40,174 bases of DNA, taken from Lachnospiraceae bacterium. GTDB taxonomy: Bacteria; Bacillota; Clostridia; Lachnospirales; Lachnospiraceae. The notes under the pieces were generated by a model. It was given only the letters and a program-made list of their open reading frames with translations, searched no databases and had not been told where the DNA came from. Where the stretch lies: positions 1 to 40,174 of the forward strand of contig VSNR01000013.1 in NCBI GenBank assembly GCA_009774345.1. Direction: 5' to 3'. Position numbers and translations under genes: made by a program. This document shows positions 16,016-24,871 of this stretch, one piece after another; within the stretch, counting starts at the first letter, position 1; each line of letters begins with the position of its first letter.

Positions 16016-17005
16016 TTACAGTTCTTTTACAAATGTTCTGTTCATCCCATACTGCGTGCCAAAGCCTTCTTTAAACTCCGCCAGCTTTTTATTGAGCACG
16101 GTGCCGTGCTCCTCTGTGCTTGTCCCAAAGGAAAAATACGAAAAACCGCGCTCTCTGGCTGTCCGAATCAGATTTGCATCCAGAAAATTCATGGGATACA
16201 GCTTTAAGCAGCTCTGGTCTGCCGCAAGATACTGTGTGTGGAAAACCTGACTGCCAAACAAAAACACCATACTGCCAGCGATCATCTGGTTTTCATGATA
16301 TACCCCATAAAACTCCACGATGTCCAACAGGCGCGACTCCTTAAATTCCAGCAGTTCTTCGAATGAATGCACCGGTTTTGCCCCAAACTTCTCCAGATTG
16401 CCGCACAAAATCCCATAAAAGTCTGCAATCTGCTGTCTCTCACCGAGTTTCTGAAATGTCAGCTCATTTTTGAGAGAATATTTGTAGTCGCGTCTTCTGC
16501 CTGATGTAAAATTCGATGCAATATCCTCATCGTAAGAAGCAAAATCAATATAACAGCTCAGCTCATCATAGGATGAATACCCTCTCTGGAACAGAAAATA
16601 ATAGAGCAAATTCCCGTTTTGTCCCGCAAAAATCTCACTGGTAAGCTTGAGGCGCACTCTATGATATCCCTGTTTTCGCAGCGTACTCTCTAAGACGGTC
16701 ATCACCGCATCGACATGCTCAATGTCATAAAATAAATCCGACATGACAATACCGCCAAACGTACTGCCGCAATGTGCGCAGAATTCTTTTTTTCCCTCAT
16801 CACAGATGGCACAGGCTGGGATGACAGCCACCACGGTATCATTTCCCTTATAGATCACAAGGGAAACATCCTCAAAACGGTTCCTGTGATATTCCAGAAA
16901 ACGCCGCGTCTGCAAAAAAGTGCCATTCACAGAATGATTCATCACAAAATCATCCCACTTCTCCCGAAAGGATTCGCAGTATCCCATAATTTTTAATTCT
17001 AACAT
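16016..17005 (-). CDS. FemAB/GNAT-like acyl- or aminoacyltransferase with a Cys-rich insert
   Basis: A 329-residue soluble protein made of two GNAT-type halves, as in FemABX and related peptidoglycan or polysaccharide acyltransferases. TFLQTRRFLEYH (29-40) and the late block AGSMVFLFGSQVFHTQYLAAD followed by LIRTARERGFSYFSFG match that group. An unusual Cys set, CAIC (65-68) and CAHC (76-79), sits in the first half and could bind zinc. Members transfer amino acids from tRNA or acyl groups onto cell-wall precursors; here the glycan context suggests decoration of an amino sugar, for example the product of the FdtB-like enzyme. GGGAAAGG lies three bases before the ATG. Confidence 0.75.
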   Translation of the reverse strand: MLELKIMGYCESFREKWDDFVMNHSVNGTFLQTRRFLEYHRNRFEDVSLVIYKGNDTVVAVIPACAICDEGKKEFCAHCGSTFGGIVMSDLFYDIEHVDAVMTVLESTLRKQGYHRVRLKLTSEIFAGQNGNLLYYFLFQRGYSSYDELSCYIDFASYDEDIASNFTSGRRRDYKYSLKNELTFQKLGERQQIADFYGILCGNLEKFGAKPVHSFEELLEFKESRLLDIVEFYGVYHENQMIAGSMVFLFGSQVFHTQYLAADQSCLKLYPMNFLDANLIRTARERGFSYFSFGTSTEEHGTVLNKKLAEFKEGFGTQYGMNRTFVKEL

Positions 17006-17041
17006 AAGCCTTTCCCTTTATACAATAAACATTCTATAAAC

Positions 17042-18790
17042 TTATCCAAATATTTCCTGATGTGTCTTTCTCTGAATGCTACCGTCTGCGACTTCGTAGA
17101 TTTCATCACAGTTTTTAATCGTCGTCAGACGGTGGGCAATCACCACCATCGTGCGCTGTCCATGCAGACCGTCAATCGCCTCCATGACCTCCCGCTCCGT
17201 CTCGTTGTCGAGCGCTGATGTCGCCTCGTCCAAGATCAGCACCTGCGGGTCCCGGTACAGCGCACGCGCGATGCCAATACGCTGCCGCTGTCCGCCGGAA
17301 AGCTTCACGCCCCTGTCACCGATCACCGTGTCTGCCCCCTCCGGCAGCGACGCTACAAACGTGTCGAGCTGCGCTTCGCGGATTGCCTGTGCAAGCATCG
17401 CCTCGTCGATGTCCTCCTCCTGCACGCCAAAGGCAATGTTGGCGCGTATCGTATCATCCATCAGATAGATCGTCTGCGGTATATAGCCGATGCTCTGATG
17501 CCATGAAGTCATATGGGTTCGAATATCCGTTCCATCCACTTTAACGCATCCTCCCTGCGGCTCTAGCAGGCCAAGCATGAGATCCACCGCGGTTGTCTTG
17601 CCTGCACCGGAGGCGCCAATCAGCGCAACAGAGCAGTTTTTCCGTATGGTCAGTGCCGCGTCCTTTAAAATCCACTTCTCTGACTCTGGATAGCGGAAGG
17701 AAATGTTCTCCATCGCAAGCTGCTCTTGCAATGTGATCTTGCAGTCTGCCTTCTCTGTCGTCTGGCGCTGTGCCATCAACTGCTCGATCTCGAGCAGATC
17801 ATGATACACCGAATCAATCGCCGGTTTGTCAAACATCATCGAGCCAAAGTTGCCCGTAATCCGGTTAAACGACGGCAGCATGCGGATCGCCGCCACGACA
17901 AACGCTGTCAGGATTGGCACAAACGACTTGATATCCGCGCTGCTAAACTGCATTTTGATAATCACTGCCAAGAGAAGCCCGCAGATACACACTGCCTCCA
18001 TGATCGGTCTGGGAATAAACTTCAACATGGACTGCTGGCGTTGCAGGACTGCAAACTGGCTGTAATTTTTGTCATAATTATGGATAAAAAAGGACTCGCT
18101 GTTTGCCACCTTGATTTCTTTGATGCCTGAAAAGGACTGCAAAATCCATTTGGTCGTCTGCACATTGAGCTCTCTGTTCTGCTCCCCCTTCTGGACTAGG
18201 ACTTTTTTGAATACCATCACAAAAAAGATGCCAAATACAAAAATCAGCCCCACCAGCACCAGCGTAGTCACGACATCTTCCATCAAAAGATAGATAAACA
18301 ATACGATACAGACACTGAACTCCGCAAGAAACTGAAGCGCATTGAGCACCACGGTAAAGAAGCCGTTCACGTCATTGGTCACATTGCGGTTGAGCTCTGC
18401 GACATTCTTTGAGACATGAAACAGATAATCCTGATGCATATAACAGTCCATCATCTTCACCGCAAGGCGTTTTTGGTTGTTGAAGATAAAGCGGTACTGC
18501 AAGTCATTCATCATTGTGATATAGATATTTTTGACAATGTAAATCACGATGACCGCTGACGCCAGAAAGATAATCATCTGCTTCGCATCTGTAAATCCCA
18601 TGACATCCCGTATCATGCGCAGATACCATTTCGTCTCTATGCTGCCCGGGTCGAGCGCCACACTGGTAACTGGCATGATGGCTGACACGCCAAGCAGCTC
18701 AACAAAGGCACCAAGCAAGATAATGACAAGAAGGAGCACCAGATTGCGCTTCTGCCGTCTGTCCAACACATAACTGATTTTTTTTAACAT
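17042..18790 (-). CDS. ABC exporter half-transporter, PglK/MsbA-like oligosaccharide flippase (copy 1)
   Basis: A 582-residue fused half-transporter. Residues about 15-330 hold six membrane helices, with the first two at roughly 17-40 and 60-90. The ATPase domain follows from about 355: Walker A IGASGAGKTT, signature LSGGQRQRIGIARAL, Walker B VLILDEATSALD and H-loop VIAHRL. Length and the DRRQKR start match flippases such as Campylobacter PglK, which moves undecaprenyl-diphosphate oligosaccharides outward. It would act as a homodimer. AAAGGAG lies four bases before the ATG. It follows the GT-A/GT-D fusion gene and precedes the FemAB-like gene. A close paralogue of almost identical length is encoded at 37212-38957. 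Confidence 0.88.
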   Translation of the reverse strand: MLKKISYVLDRRQKRNLVLLLVIILLGAFVELLGVSAIMPVTSVALDPGSIETKWYLRMIRDVMGFTDAKQMIIFLASAVIVIYIVKNIYITMMNDLQYRFIFNNQKRLAVKMMDCYMHQDYLFHVSKNVAELNRNVTNDVNGFFTVVLNALQFLAEFSVCIVLFIYLLMEDVVTTLVLVGLIFVFGIFFVMVFKKVLVQKGEQNRELNVQTTKWILQSFSGIKEIKVANSESFFIHNYDKNYSQFAVLQRQQSMLKFIPRPIMEAVCICGLLLAVIIKMQFSSADIKSFVPILTAFVVAAIRMLPSFNRITGNFGSMMFDKPAIDSVYHDLLEIEQLMAQRQTTEKADCKITLQEQLAMENISFRYPESEKWILKDAALTIRKNCSVALIGASGAGKTTAVDLMLGLLEPQGGCVKVDGTDIRTHMTSWHQSIGYIPQTIYLMDDTIRANIAFGVQEEDIDEAMLAQAIREAQLDTFVASLPEGADTVIGDRGVKLSGGQRQRIGIARALYRDPQVLILDEATSALDNETEREVMEAIDGLHGQRTMVVIAHRLTTIKNCDEIYEVADGSIQRKTHQEIFG

Positions 18791-18828
18791 GGCTCTCCTT
18801 TCGTTGTTTATGCAAAGATTGCATTCCC

Positions 18829-20502
18829 TTAATCCGGCATATAAAACTGTATGATTTCCGCCTCTGTCCTTGGCTTTTGTTTCCTGTACGTGTCATAATC
18901 CTTCAGAAGATGCCCGATATCCCACGCCTGATAGCCCCTTCTGTGCAGGTCGTACACCAGCGGCTTTGCCGTCGGCCCAAGCGCCACACAGACAGTCCGG
19001 CTCCTGTCTATACGCAATGCCTTTCTGAGTATAGACGGATAAGCAGAAAAGGCATCCACGCCCGGCGCATACTGGTATTCCACAGACCTGCACCGGTCTA
19101 ACAGGCGGTAGCCAAGGCGGTCGAGTGTGCCTTCCCCGCAGATGACCGTCACATCCTTGTCTGCAAGGAGCCTTGCCGCCATCTTAAAATGTCTGTCAAA
19201 ATTGTAATCATCATACAGGTGATACGCCTGCGTAAAACCTGCGTCAATGTACTGGACATCCTTCCTGCCATGGCGGAACAAAAACCGCCTCTGGTCCGCG
19301 ATGGACAGCGAGCGGATCTCCATATAAGGCGTCAGCTTCTCCCTCGGATAGACATAATAATACGGAATCCCCACCAGCAGGTTGTCCGCCTCCGCGCGCA
19401 GAATCTTCCGAAGGCGTCTGGCAAGTTTGGGATCAAAGTGCTGTGACGGCACCGTCTTTCCCTGCATGATCTGAATCTCACTCTCGCCAATCCGCACAAA
19501 ACTCTTGTCTGTACCCAGCAGCAGACGGAGTGTCTTTTTGGTATTCAGAATCGAAAGCTTTCGCTCAAACACGCCACACCGGTACAGACGGCGCTCTACA
19601 TAGTGATAACACTTTACCGGAAATTTGGAGACTGCCTTTCCGGCTGCCTTCACCTTTTTCTTCCAGACAAGTTTTGTCGAATACCCCTTTCTTGCTTTCC
19701 GCAATAGAAAGTACTCTGCGCCCACATGCACCACATGATTTTCCTGTGCGGCAATCCTGTCAAGATCAAGGGTATTCCCCTCATCGTTATAGAGTTTGTC
19801 AAGCGAGTAGATGTCTGTCATCATACTGTCATCAAACCCGTTCTGGTACGAATCCTGCACCCTGTTTACTGTGATAACGACGGCGCATCCTTTCTCTTTA
19901 TAGCTTGCCAGATACTTGCGCGGCAGCTTCTCGCTCTTGTTGTCAGCGTTGATGACTGCCTCGAGATAATTGGGATTCTTGATAACCTTCTCTTCCTCGC
20001 CGATCAGTCTTGTCACGTCCTCTTTCCTATATAGCGTACAGTCCAGCTCCCAAGGATAATTATAATGCTGCTGTGATGCATGCTCCCAGTTCCATTGCAT
20101 GACAGAGCCCTCATATACAGCATCAGCGGGATACGGCGCGATATTGTGCCCCAGCCTCATGCTAAAGCCAAACACCTTGTCATGACTGCCCAGATACGCC
20201 GCCGCCTCGCGCAGGCTGAAAGGGTGGGTAAACACCACATCATCACACCCAAACATAATATACTCCCCCGCTGCTGCCACTGCGTCCTTGAGATCTTTCT
20301 CAAAATGTTCTTCCTTTTTCCACACCGCCTGCGGAAACTGTGCCATCACTTTATCATAGCGTATCCCCTCTGTCTCACAGCAGAGGACCGTGATCTCCTC
20401 CGGCACTGCATCAGAGTATCTTAACAGGCTCTCAAGATACGCGTGCAGCTGCATTGGTCTTCCCTTTGAAAATACGATAACTGATATCCGTTTGTTTTCC
20501 AT
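18829..20502 (-). CDS. Two-domain glycosyltransferase: GT-A-like N-terminus fused to a GT-D (DUF1792-type) C-terminus
   Basis: A 557-residue protein. Residues about 5-215 look like a GT-A domain: ISVIVFSKGRPMQLHAYLES at the start and FGCDDVVF (84-91) as the metal site. After a basic linker (about 270-325), residues 330-557 form a GT-D domain with GESE (339-342) at the catalytic DxE position, VTVICGEGTLD and LGPTAKPLVYDLHRRGYQ near the end. The GT-D half is strikingly similar to the separate GT-D protein encoded 15 bases upstream, indicating duplication and fusion. Its first catalytic Asp is replaced by Glu. AAAGGAGGG precedes the ATG. One polypeptide may add two successive sugars. Confidence 0.82.
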   Translation of the reverse strand: MENKRISVIVFSKGRPMQLHAYLESLLRYSDAVPEEITVLCCETEGIRYDKVMAQFPQAVWKKEEHFEKDLKDAVAAAGEYIMFGCDDVVFTHPFSLREAAAYLGSHDKVFGFSMRLGHNIAPYPADAVYEGSVMQWNWEHASQQHYNYPWELDCTLYRKEDVTRLIGEEEKVIKNPNYLEAVINADNKSEKLPRKYLASYKEKGCAVVITVNRVQDSYQNGFDDSMMTDIYSLDKLYNDEGNTLDLDRIAAQENHVVHVGAEYFLLRKARKGYSTKLVWKKKVKAAGKAVSKFPVKCYHYVERRLYRCGVFERKLSILNTKKTLRLLLGTDKSFVRIGESEIQIMQGKTVPSQHFDPKLARRLRKILRAEADNLLVGIPYYYVYPREKLTPYMEIRSLSIADQRRFLFRHGRKDVQYIDAGFTQAYHLYDDYNFDRHFKMAARLLADKDVTVICGEGTLDRLGYRLLDRCRSVEYQYAPGVDAFSAYPSILRKALRIDRSRTVCVALGPTAKPLVYDLHRRGYQAWDIGHLLKDYDTYRKQKPRTEAEIIQFYMPD

Positions 20503-20517
20503 TGACTCAGCCCTCCT

Positions 20518-21354
20518 TTAATCCGGCTTATAAAACGCTGTGATCGCATCCGCGTCCCGCGCTGTCTTTTTGCAGTATGCGTCATAGTCCTTGATAAAGT
20601 GCCCAATATCCCATGCCTGATAGCCTTTTTTGTGCAGGTCATACACCAGTGGCTTTGCCGTTGGTCCAAGCACAATGCACACGAGATGGTCTTTTGGTAT
20701 GGCAAGCGCCCTTTTTAAGATGCTGTCATATTCAGAGAAGGCATTCATGCTTGGTCCCTCAAGATAGTCTACCGTCTCACACTCCGCTAATAGATTGTAC
20801 TTCAGATCTTTAAAAATACCTTCACCGCAGATCAAAGTCACTTTTTTCCCTGTAAAAAGCCTTCTCACGCGCGCAAAATAAGTGTCAAAATCATAAGTTT
20901 CATAGCTCTGGTAGAGCTGTGACAGGGAGGTGTCGAGATACACATAGTCCTTGTCGCAGTGTGCTCTGAGATAGCGCCGCTGAATCTTCATCGCGCAGGC
21001 AAACCCCTCCACAAAATCAAGTAGTCCGCGCTCATAGTGAAAATAGTAATATGGTATCGCTGCCTTGATACCCGGAAGCGTTGGCTTTAACATCCTGCGA
21101 AGCCGTCTTGCAAGCCGCGCATCCGCCTGCTGAAAGGCAATCCCTTCCCCCATCATCAGTGCAATCTCCCCGTCTCCATAGCGGTAAAAACTCACTGGAT
21201 GCTTCTCGATATAGGTGAGCGACTCCTCGATATTCATGATGTGAAGCCAGTCCGCAAACTTATCCTTCTTATATAAAAAAGTTTCAATCTCCCGGTCAAT
21301 CCGCTTGGGAAGATTTTTTATTTTTTTCCATATTTTTATCCATCTCTTTTTCAT
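20518..21354 (-). CDS. GT-D (DUF1792-type) glycosyltransferase
   Basis: A 278-residue cytosolic enzyme. The GT-D fold is recognised from SFYRYGDGEIALM (residues about 55-67, with the DxE pair in DGE), KVTLICGEGIF and LGPTAKPLVYDLHKKGYQ. In the family, DxE binds the metal and nucleotide sugar; the founding enzymes are glucosyltransferases of streptococcal adhesin glycosylation. The first 30 residues are very basic and may bind the membrane. The ATG at 21354 is preferred over a TTG at 21363; either way it overlaps the cupin gene by about 60 bases. Its stop (TAA) is part of the ribosome binding site of the next gene, so the two GT-D genes are tightly coupled. Confidence 0.82.
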   Translation of the reverse strand: MKKRWIKIWKKIKNLPKRIDREIETFLYKKDKFADWLHIMNIEESLTYIEKHPVSFYRYGDGEIALMMGEGIAFQQADARLARRLRRMLKPTLPGIKAAIPYYYFHYERGLLDFVEGFACAMKIQRRYLRAHCDKDYVYLDTSLSQLYQSYETYDFDTYFARVRRLFTGKKVTLICGEGIFKDLKYNLLAECETVDYLEGPSMNAFSEYDSILKRALAIPKDHLVCIVLGPTAKPLVYDLHKKGYQAWDIGHFIKDYDAYCKKTARDADAITAFYKPD

Positions 21355-21757
21355 ACTGCCCAATCACCCTGATATATTCATCATAATCTCTGATATACTC
21401 CGCATTGTCATAATGCTCACTCGACAGGCACAACAGCACCGAATCCTCCGAGAAATCATACATATCCTTCCAGATCATCTTTGGCAGATAGATCCCAATA
21501 TGCGGCCTGTCAAGATCGAACACCTTCTGATTCTTCCCGTCGTCCACCCGCACCTTTGAAGTCCCTGCCACATTGATGAGCACAAACTCCGAGTGGTAGT
21601 TGGCATGTCTGCCCCGGATCACCTCTCTGTCAGAGCCATAAATATAAAATACGCGCCTGATCTCAAACGGTATATCCCGGTTCCCCTCCACGACGACCAA
21701 ATGCCCCCGCTCGTCACCATTCTCCACAAAGGACAACATTTTACACTTCTCGATCAA
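21296..21757 (-). CDS. FdtA/QdtA-family cupin (dTDP-4-keto-6-deoxyhexose 3,4-ketoisomerase-like)
   Basis: A 153-residue single cupin domain, the size of the family. GDERGHLVVVEGNRDIPFEIRRVFYIYG (14-41) is a clear match to sugar 3,4-ketoisomerases, which turn dTDP-4-keto-6-deoxyglucose into the 3-keto isomer used by FdtB/QdtB. The catalytic segment reads RGRHANYHSEF (48-58). Characterised FdtA enzymes have two catalytic His there (HAH), so the second is Asn in this protein. TTG at 21757 is preferred because AAGGAGTG precedes it and it gives the usual N-terminus; an ATG at 21739 is possible. It overlaps the DUF6020-like gene by 17 bases. With the FdtB-like gene two genes upstream it suggests a 3-amino-3,6-dideoxyhexose. 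Confidence 0.75.
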   Translation of the reverse strand: MIEKCKMLSFVENGDERGHLVVVEGNRDIPFEIRRVFYIYGSDREVIRGRHANYHSEFVLINVAGTSKVRVDDGKNQKVFDLDRPHIGIYLPKMIWKDMYDFSEDSVLLCLSSEHYDNAEYIRDYDEYIRVIGQYEKEMDKNMEKNKKSSQAD

Positions 21758-23714
21758 CTGTATCCACTCCTTCCATACTATTGTGTCTGCCGCTTCGAAT
21801 CCCGTAGGCTGCAATCACTGGCATACACATCGCCACCGGATAGGTGAAACGATGATAGATATTGCCGTTGCAGGGTCCTGACAGTATCGTCAGCATAAGC
21901 ATCAGCATCGGAATCACCGCCATCAACAGCTTTCTGTCCCTGCCAACAAGGCTCTGTGTCCATGACAAAATAAGCAGCCATATGTAAATCGCGCTGGTGC
22001 ACAGCAGATTGACAAAAGGAATGTTCATAAGCATCGCATCAAACAGGCGCAGAAACTCCCTCAAGCTCATAGAAATACGGCTGTCCGATGCCTTGAATGC
22101 AAAGTACCCCTCTGCATTTGCGCTCGCGATACCGCCGTCGCTTGCGCGCTCAAAATCATAGAGATCTGTGACAACCGGATAAAAATACGCATAATAATTA
22201 TTTGCCGTTGCCGCCACATAGGTAAGCGGATGCTTTACGAGCATCTTGGCCCATGTGATAAAGTAATTCCTGATATCCTCGCCCGTCGCATCTTTGCGCC
22301 ATGACGCTTTCGCCCAGTCAGAGCGGTCCGGCCAGTAAACCTTGGGCAGCGCGTCCACATTTGCCACCGCGTTGATCGCTGCCCGCTCCTCCTGTGTCAC
22401 TTCGTCCGCATGATATTTAAGATAGCGCGAAGTCTGCTGCAACGGTATCGACAATGCTGCACTGACACTCCCGTCCGGGATTTTTGCCGCCGGAAGAATC
22501 ACATTCGTGTACACAAACTTGACTGCAAAGATACAGACTAATGCTATTATAATGGACTTTACCCACTTTTTATTCATCATTATCAGAAACGGAAGCGATA
22601 AGATGACCATGTACAGCCCATTTTTGCGAAGCAGAAAGATCAGCACTGCATAGAGGATGATGCCGGCAAGCTGCTGTCGTTTGATCTTGCTGTCCTGTTC
22701 CTTGTTCTGCTCCACGATGTCAATCACCAACAGCAGATACAGCATCATAAAATCTGCAAACAAGGTATCCTTTGTCGCCATGATCGCATATCTTGGAATC
22801 CACGGGAACAGGCTGAAAAACAGCAAAATTGCCGTCCGAAACCACGCCCCGACACGATAACACTTGAGCTTGTACAAAGCGTAGGCAAGCACCCACGCCG
22901 TAAAAAGCATCTGACAGACGGTATAAAGAAAGATGCCAATGTTCTCTGAGTGAAAAGCCAAACGCCCCAATTTTACAAAAGCGCCCAAGATGACGGTGTA
23001 CAGCACCGAGTGATGGTCTACCACCAGCACATCCTCTGAGATCAGATTGACGGTATCCACAAGACCCGTGCGCAGATTGTAAGCCATATAGACGATATCC
23101 TCTGTGTCGCCCATAAACATTCCCGGAAAATAGGCGATCAAATGAATTGTCCAGACTGCGAACAGGATCCCCCAGACCACACGCCTGTACCACACCAAAG
23201 AAGCCATGTCAAAACCGCCCTGAAAACGAAAATGCGAAGGCACATACTGGCGCACCGCCTTCACAAAATGTGGAAAGAAAAGAAGCATTCCCGCAAGCAT
23301 GACTGCCGTCTTTACCATCTGCACAAAGCCTGTCACCAGCACTACCGTAGAATTATACTGGTAAAATGCCCTGCCAAACAGGCAGGTGAGTGCCATCAGC
23401 ACCCCGAGGACTTTCTCCTCTGTCCTCATTCGCCCCAAGGACGCTGAATATTTGTACAGGACAAAACAGAACAGGACAAAGAGCAAACCGCTGATTCCCG
23501 GCGCCTTGACACTATACGCCAGCCTGTACAAAAGCTGCGCGATATGTGTCTGCGCGTTGGTGATCTGGCTCATAAACTCATCTGAAACAATCTCCATGTC
23601 CATATTGAATGCCACTGCTGTGAAGATACTCAGCAACAGACAGCCAAGATCGGAATGTTCGTTCCATTTTATGCAGTTTTTAAGACGCGTGCCCCAGTCT
23701 GTGTGTTTCTCCAT
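21741..23714 (-). CDS. DUF6020-like polytopic membrane protein (putative GT-C-type)
   Basis: A 657-residue protein with 12 or more hydrophobic helices and a 40-residue soluble start. The loop FPGMFMGDTEDIVYMAYNL is acidic and sits after an early helix, where GT-C glycosyltransferases carry the catalytic Asp/Glu. VDHHSVLYTVILG and FPWIPRYAIMATKDTLF also look like this group (DUF6020), mostly seen in Clostridia and Actinobacteria. A late extracytoplasmic loop (about 430-560) is followed by three helices. A transferase using polyprenyl-phosphate sugar is likely; the sugar is unknown. AGAAGG precedes the ATG. It lies between the two amino-sugar genes, so it may transfer that sugar, which is speculative. 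Confidence 0.68.
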   Translation of the reverse strand: MEKHTDWGTRLKNCIKWNEHSDLGCLLLSIFTAVAFNMDMEIVSDEFMSQITNAQTHIAQLLYRLAYSVKAPGISGLLFVLFCFVLYKYSASLGRMRTEEKVLGVLMALTCLFGRAFYQYNSTVVLVTGFVQMVKTAVMLAGMLLFFPHFVKAVRQYVPSHFRFQGGFDMASLVWYRRVVWGILFAVWTIHLIAYFPGMFMGDTEDIVYMAYNLRTGLVDTVNLISEDVLVVDHHSVLYTVILGAFVKLGRLAFHSENIGIFLYTVCQMLFTAWVLAYALYKLKCYRVGAWFRTAILLFFSLFPWIPRYAIMATKDTLFADFMMLYLLLVIDIVEQNKEQDSKIKRQQLAGIILYAVLIFLLRKNGLYMVILSLPFLIMMNKKWVKSIIIALVCIFAVKFVYTNVILPAAKIPDGSVSAALSIPLQQTSRYLKYHADEVTQEERAAINAVANVDALPKVYWPDRSDWAKASWRKDATGEDIRNYFITWAKMLVKHPLTYVAATANNYYAYFYPVVTDLYDFERASDGGIASANAEGYFAFKASDSRISMSLREFLRLFDAMLMNIPFVNLLCTSAIYIWLLILSWTQSLVGRDRKLLMAVIPMLMLMLTILSGPCNGNIYHRFTYPVAMCMPVIAAYGIRSGRHNSMEGVDTVDREV

Positions 23715-23779
23715 TTTTTCAAACCTTCTAATAAATATTTTAGTGTTCCTTGGATTATAATTTCCGACGTTCCGACGTC

Positions 23780-24871
23780 TCAGAATGCGTTCAGCCTGTC
23801 AATCACGTACTGTTGTTCCTCTCCTGTCATTCCAGTGTAGATCGGCAGACTCAGCACCTGATCTGCATACTGTTCTGCAATCGGATAATCCCCCTTGTGG
23901 CAGCCCAAATGTGCATAGCACGCTGCCAGATGCGGCGGAATGGGATAATGTATCTGAGTCTGAATGTCCTGTTTGGCCAGATACGCCTGTAACGCATCGC
24001 GTTTGGTACAGCGTATCACATACTGATGATAAATACTCTCTGCCTTTGTTCTAAGTTTTGGCAGTACAATCTGCGGATTGACAATGCCCGCATCATAGCG
24101 CTGCGCCAACTCTTTGCGCTCTTGGTTGAGCGCGGAAAGATGCCCAAGTTTGACGCGAAGGAGTGCCGCCTGCATCTCATCAAGTCTGGAATTTACCCCC
24201 TCGATCTCATTGTGATAGCGCACTTTGCTGCCGTAGTTTCGCATCATGCGCAGCTTGTCCGCAAACGCTTCATCGTCTGTCACCACCGCCCCCGCATCGC
24301 CGAACGCACCAAGGTTTTTGGTCGGATAAAAGCTAAAACAGCCTGCTCTCCCAAACGTGCCTGTCATCTGCCCGTCAAAACATGCCCCGTGGGACTGGGC
24401 ACAGTCCTCAATTAATTCCAGATGATACTTTCTGGCAGTCTCCACCACCGCCGCCATGTTGGACGCCTGTCCATAAAGATGTGTCACCAGCACTGCCTTT
24501 GTCCTGTCTGTGACCGCCGCCTCGATCTTTGCCGCGTCGATATTATAGTATTCATCCGGCTCCACAAACACTGGAACCGCGCCGTTTTCCGTGATGCCAA
24601 GCACCGTCGCAATGTAGGTGTTGGACTGCACGATCACCTCGTCGCCCGCGCCGATGCCAAGCGCCCGCACCGACAAAATCAAGGCGTCAAGTCCTGAGTT
24701 TAATCCCACACAGTACTTCCGCCCTGTGTACGCGGCAAACGCGTTCTCAAATGCAAGCACCTCATTGCCAAGCACATACCATCCAGACCGCAGCACCCGA
24801 AGCGCCGCCGCCTCGTACTCCGCCTGATACATCTGAAACTGCCTGTCCAGCACATTACACTTTATCTGCAT
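23780..24871 (-). CDS. DegT/DnrJ/EryC1-family aminotransferase, FdtB/QdtB-like
   Basis: A 363-residue PLP-dependent sugar aminotransferase. GLNSGLDALILSVRALGIGAGDEV (57-80), LIEDCAQSHGA (153-163, Asp156 pairs with the PLP ring) and FYPTKNLGAFGDAG (181-194, Lys185 forms the Schiff base) are all present. NYGSKVRYHNEIEGVNSRLDEMQAALL completes the family pattern. The NLGAFGDAG version is typical of enzymes that aminate C3 of dTDP-3-keto-6-deoxyhexoses (FdtB, QdtB), and an FdtA-like isomerase gene lies two genes downstream. Predicted product: dTDP-Fuc3N or dTDP-Qui3N; which one cannot be told. It overlaps the acyltransferase gene by 17 bases. Confidence 0.87.
   Translation of the reverse strand: MQIKCNVLDRQFQMYQAEYEAAALRVLRSGWYVLGNEVLAFENAFAAYTGRKYCVGLNSGLDALILSVRALGIGAGDEVIVQSNTYIATVLGITENGAVPVFVEPDEYYNIDAAKIEAAVTDRTKAVLVTHLYGQASNMAAVVETARKYHLELIEDCAQSHGACFDGQMTGTFGRAGCFSFYPTKNLGAFGDAGAVVTDDEAFADKLRMMRNYGSKVRYHNEIEGVNSRLDEMQAALLRVKLGHLSALNQERKELAQRYDAGIVNPQIVLPKLRTKAESIYHQYVIRCTKRDALQAYLAKQDIQTQIHYPIPPHLAACYAHLGCHKGDYPIAEQYADQVLSLPIYTGMTGEEQQYVIDRLNAF

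Noticed and set aside
23755..23779. CGACGT-containing short repeat between the aminotransferase and the DUF6020-like gene
   Set aside because: Two 8-base units only, with no symmetry or known operator match; likely chance or minor slippage.
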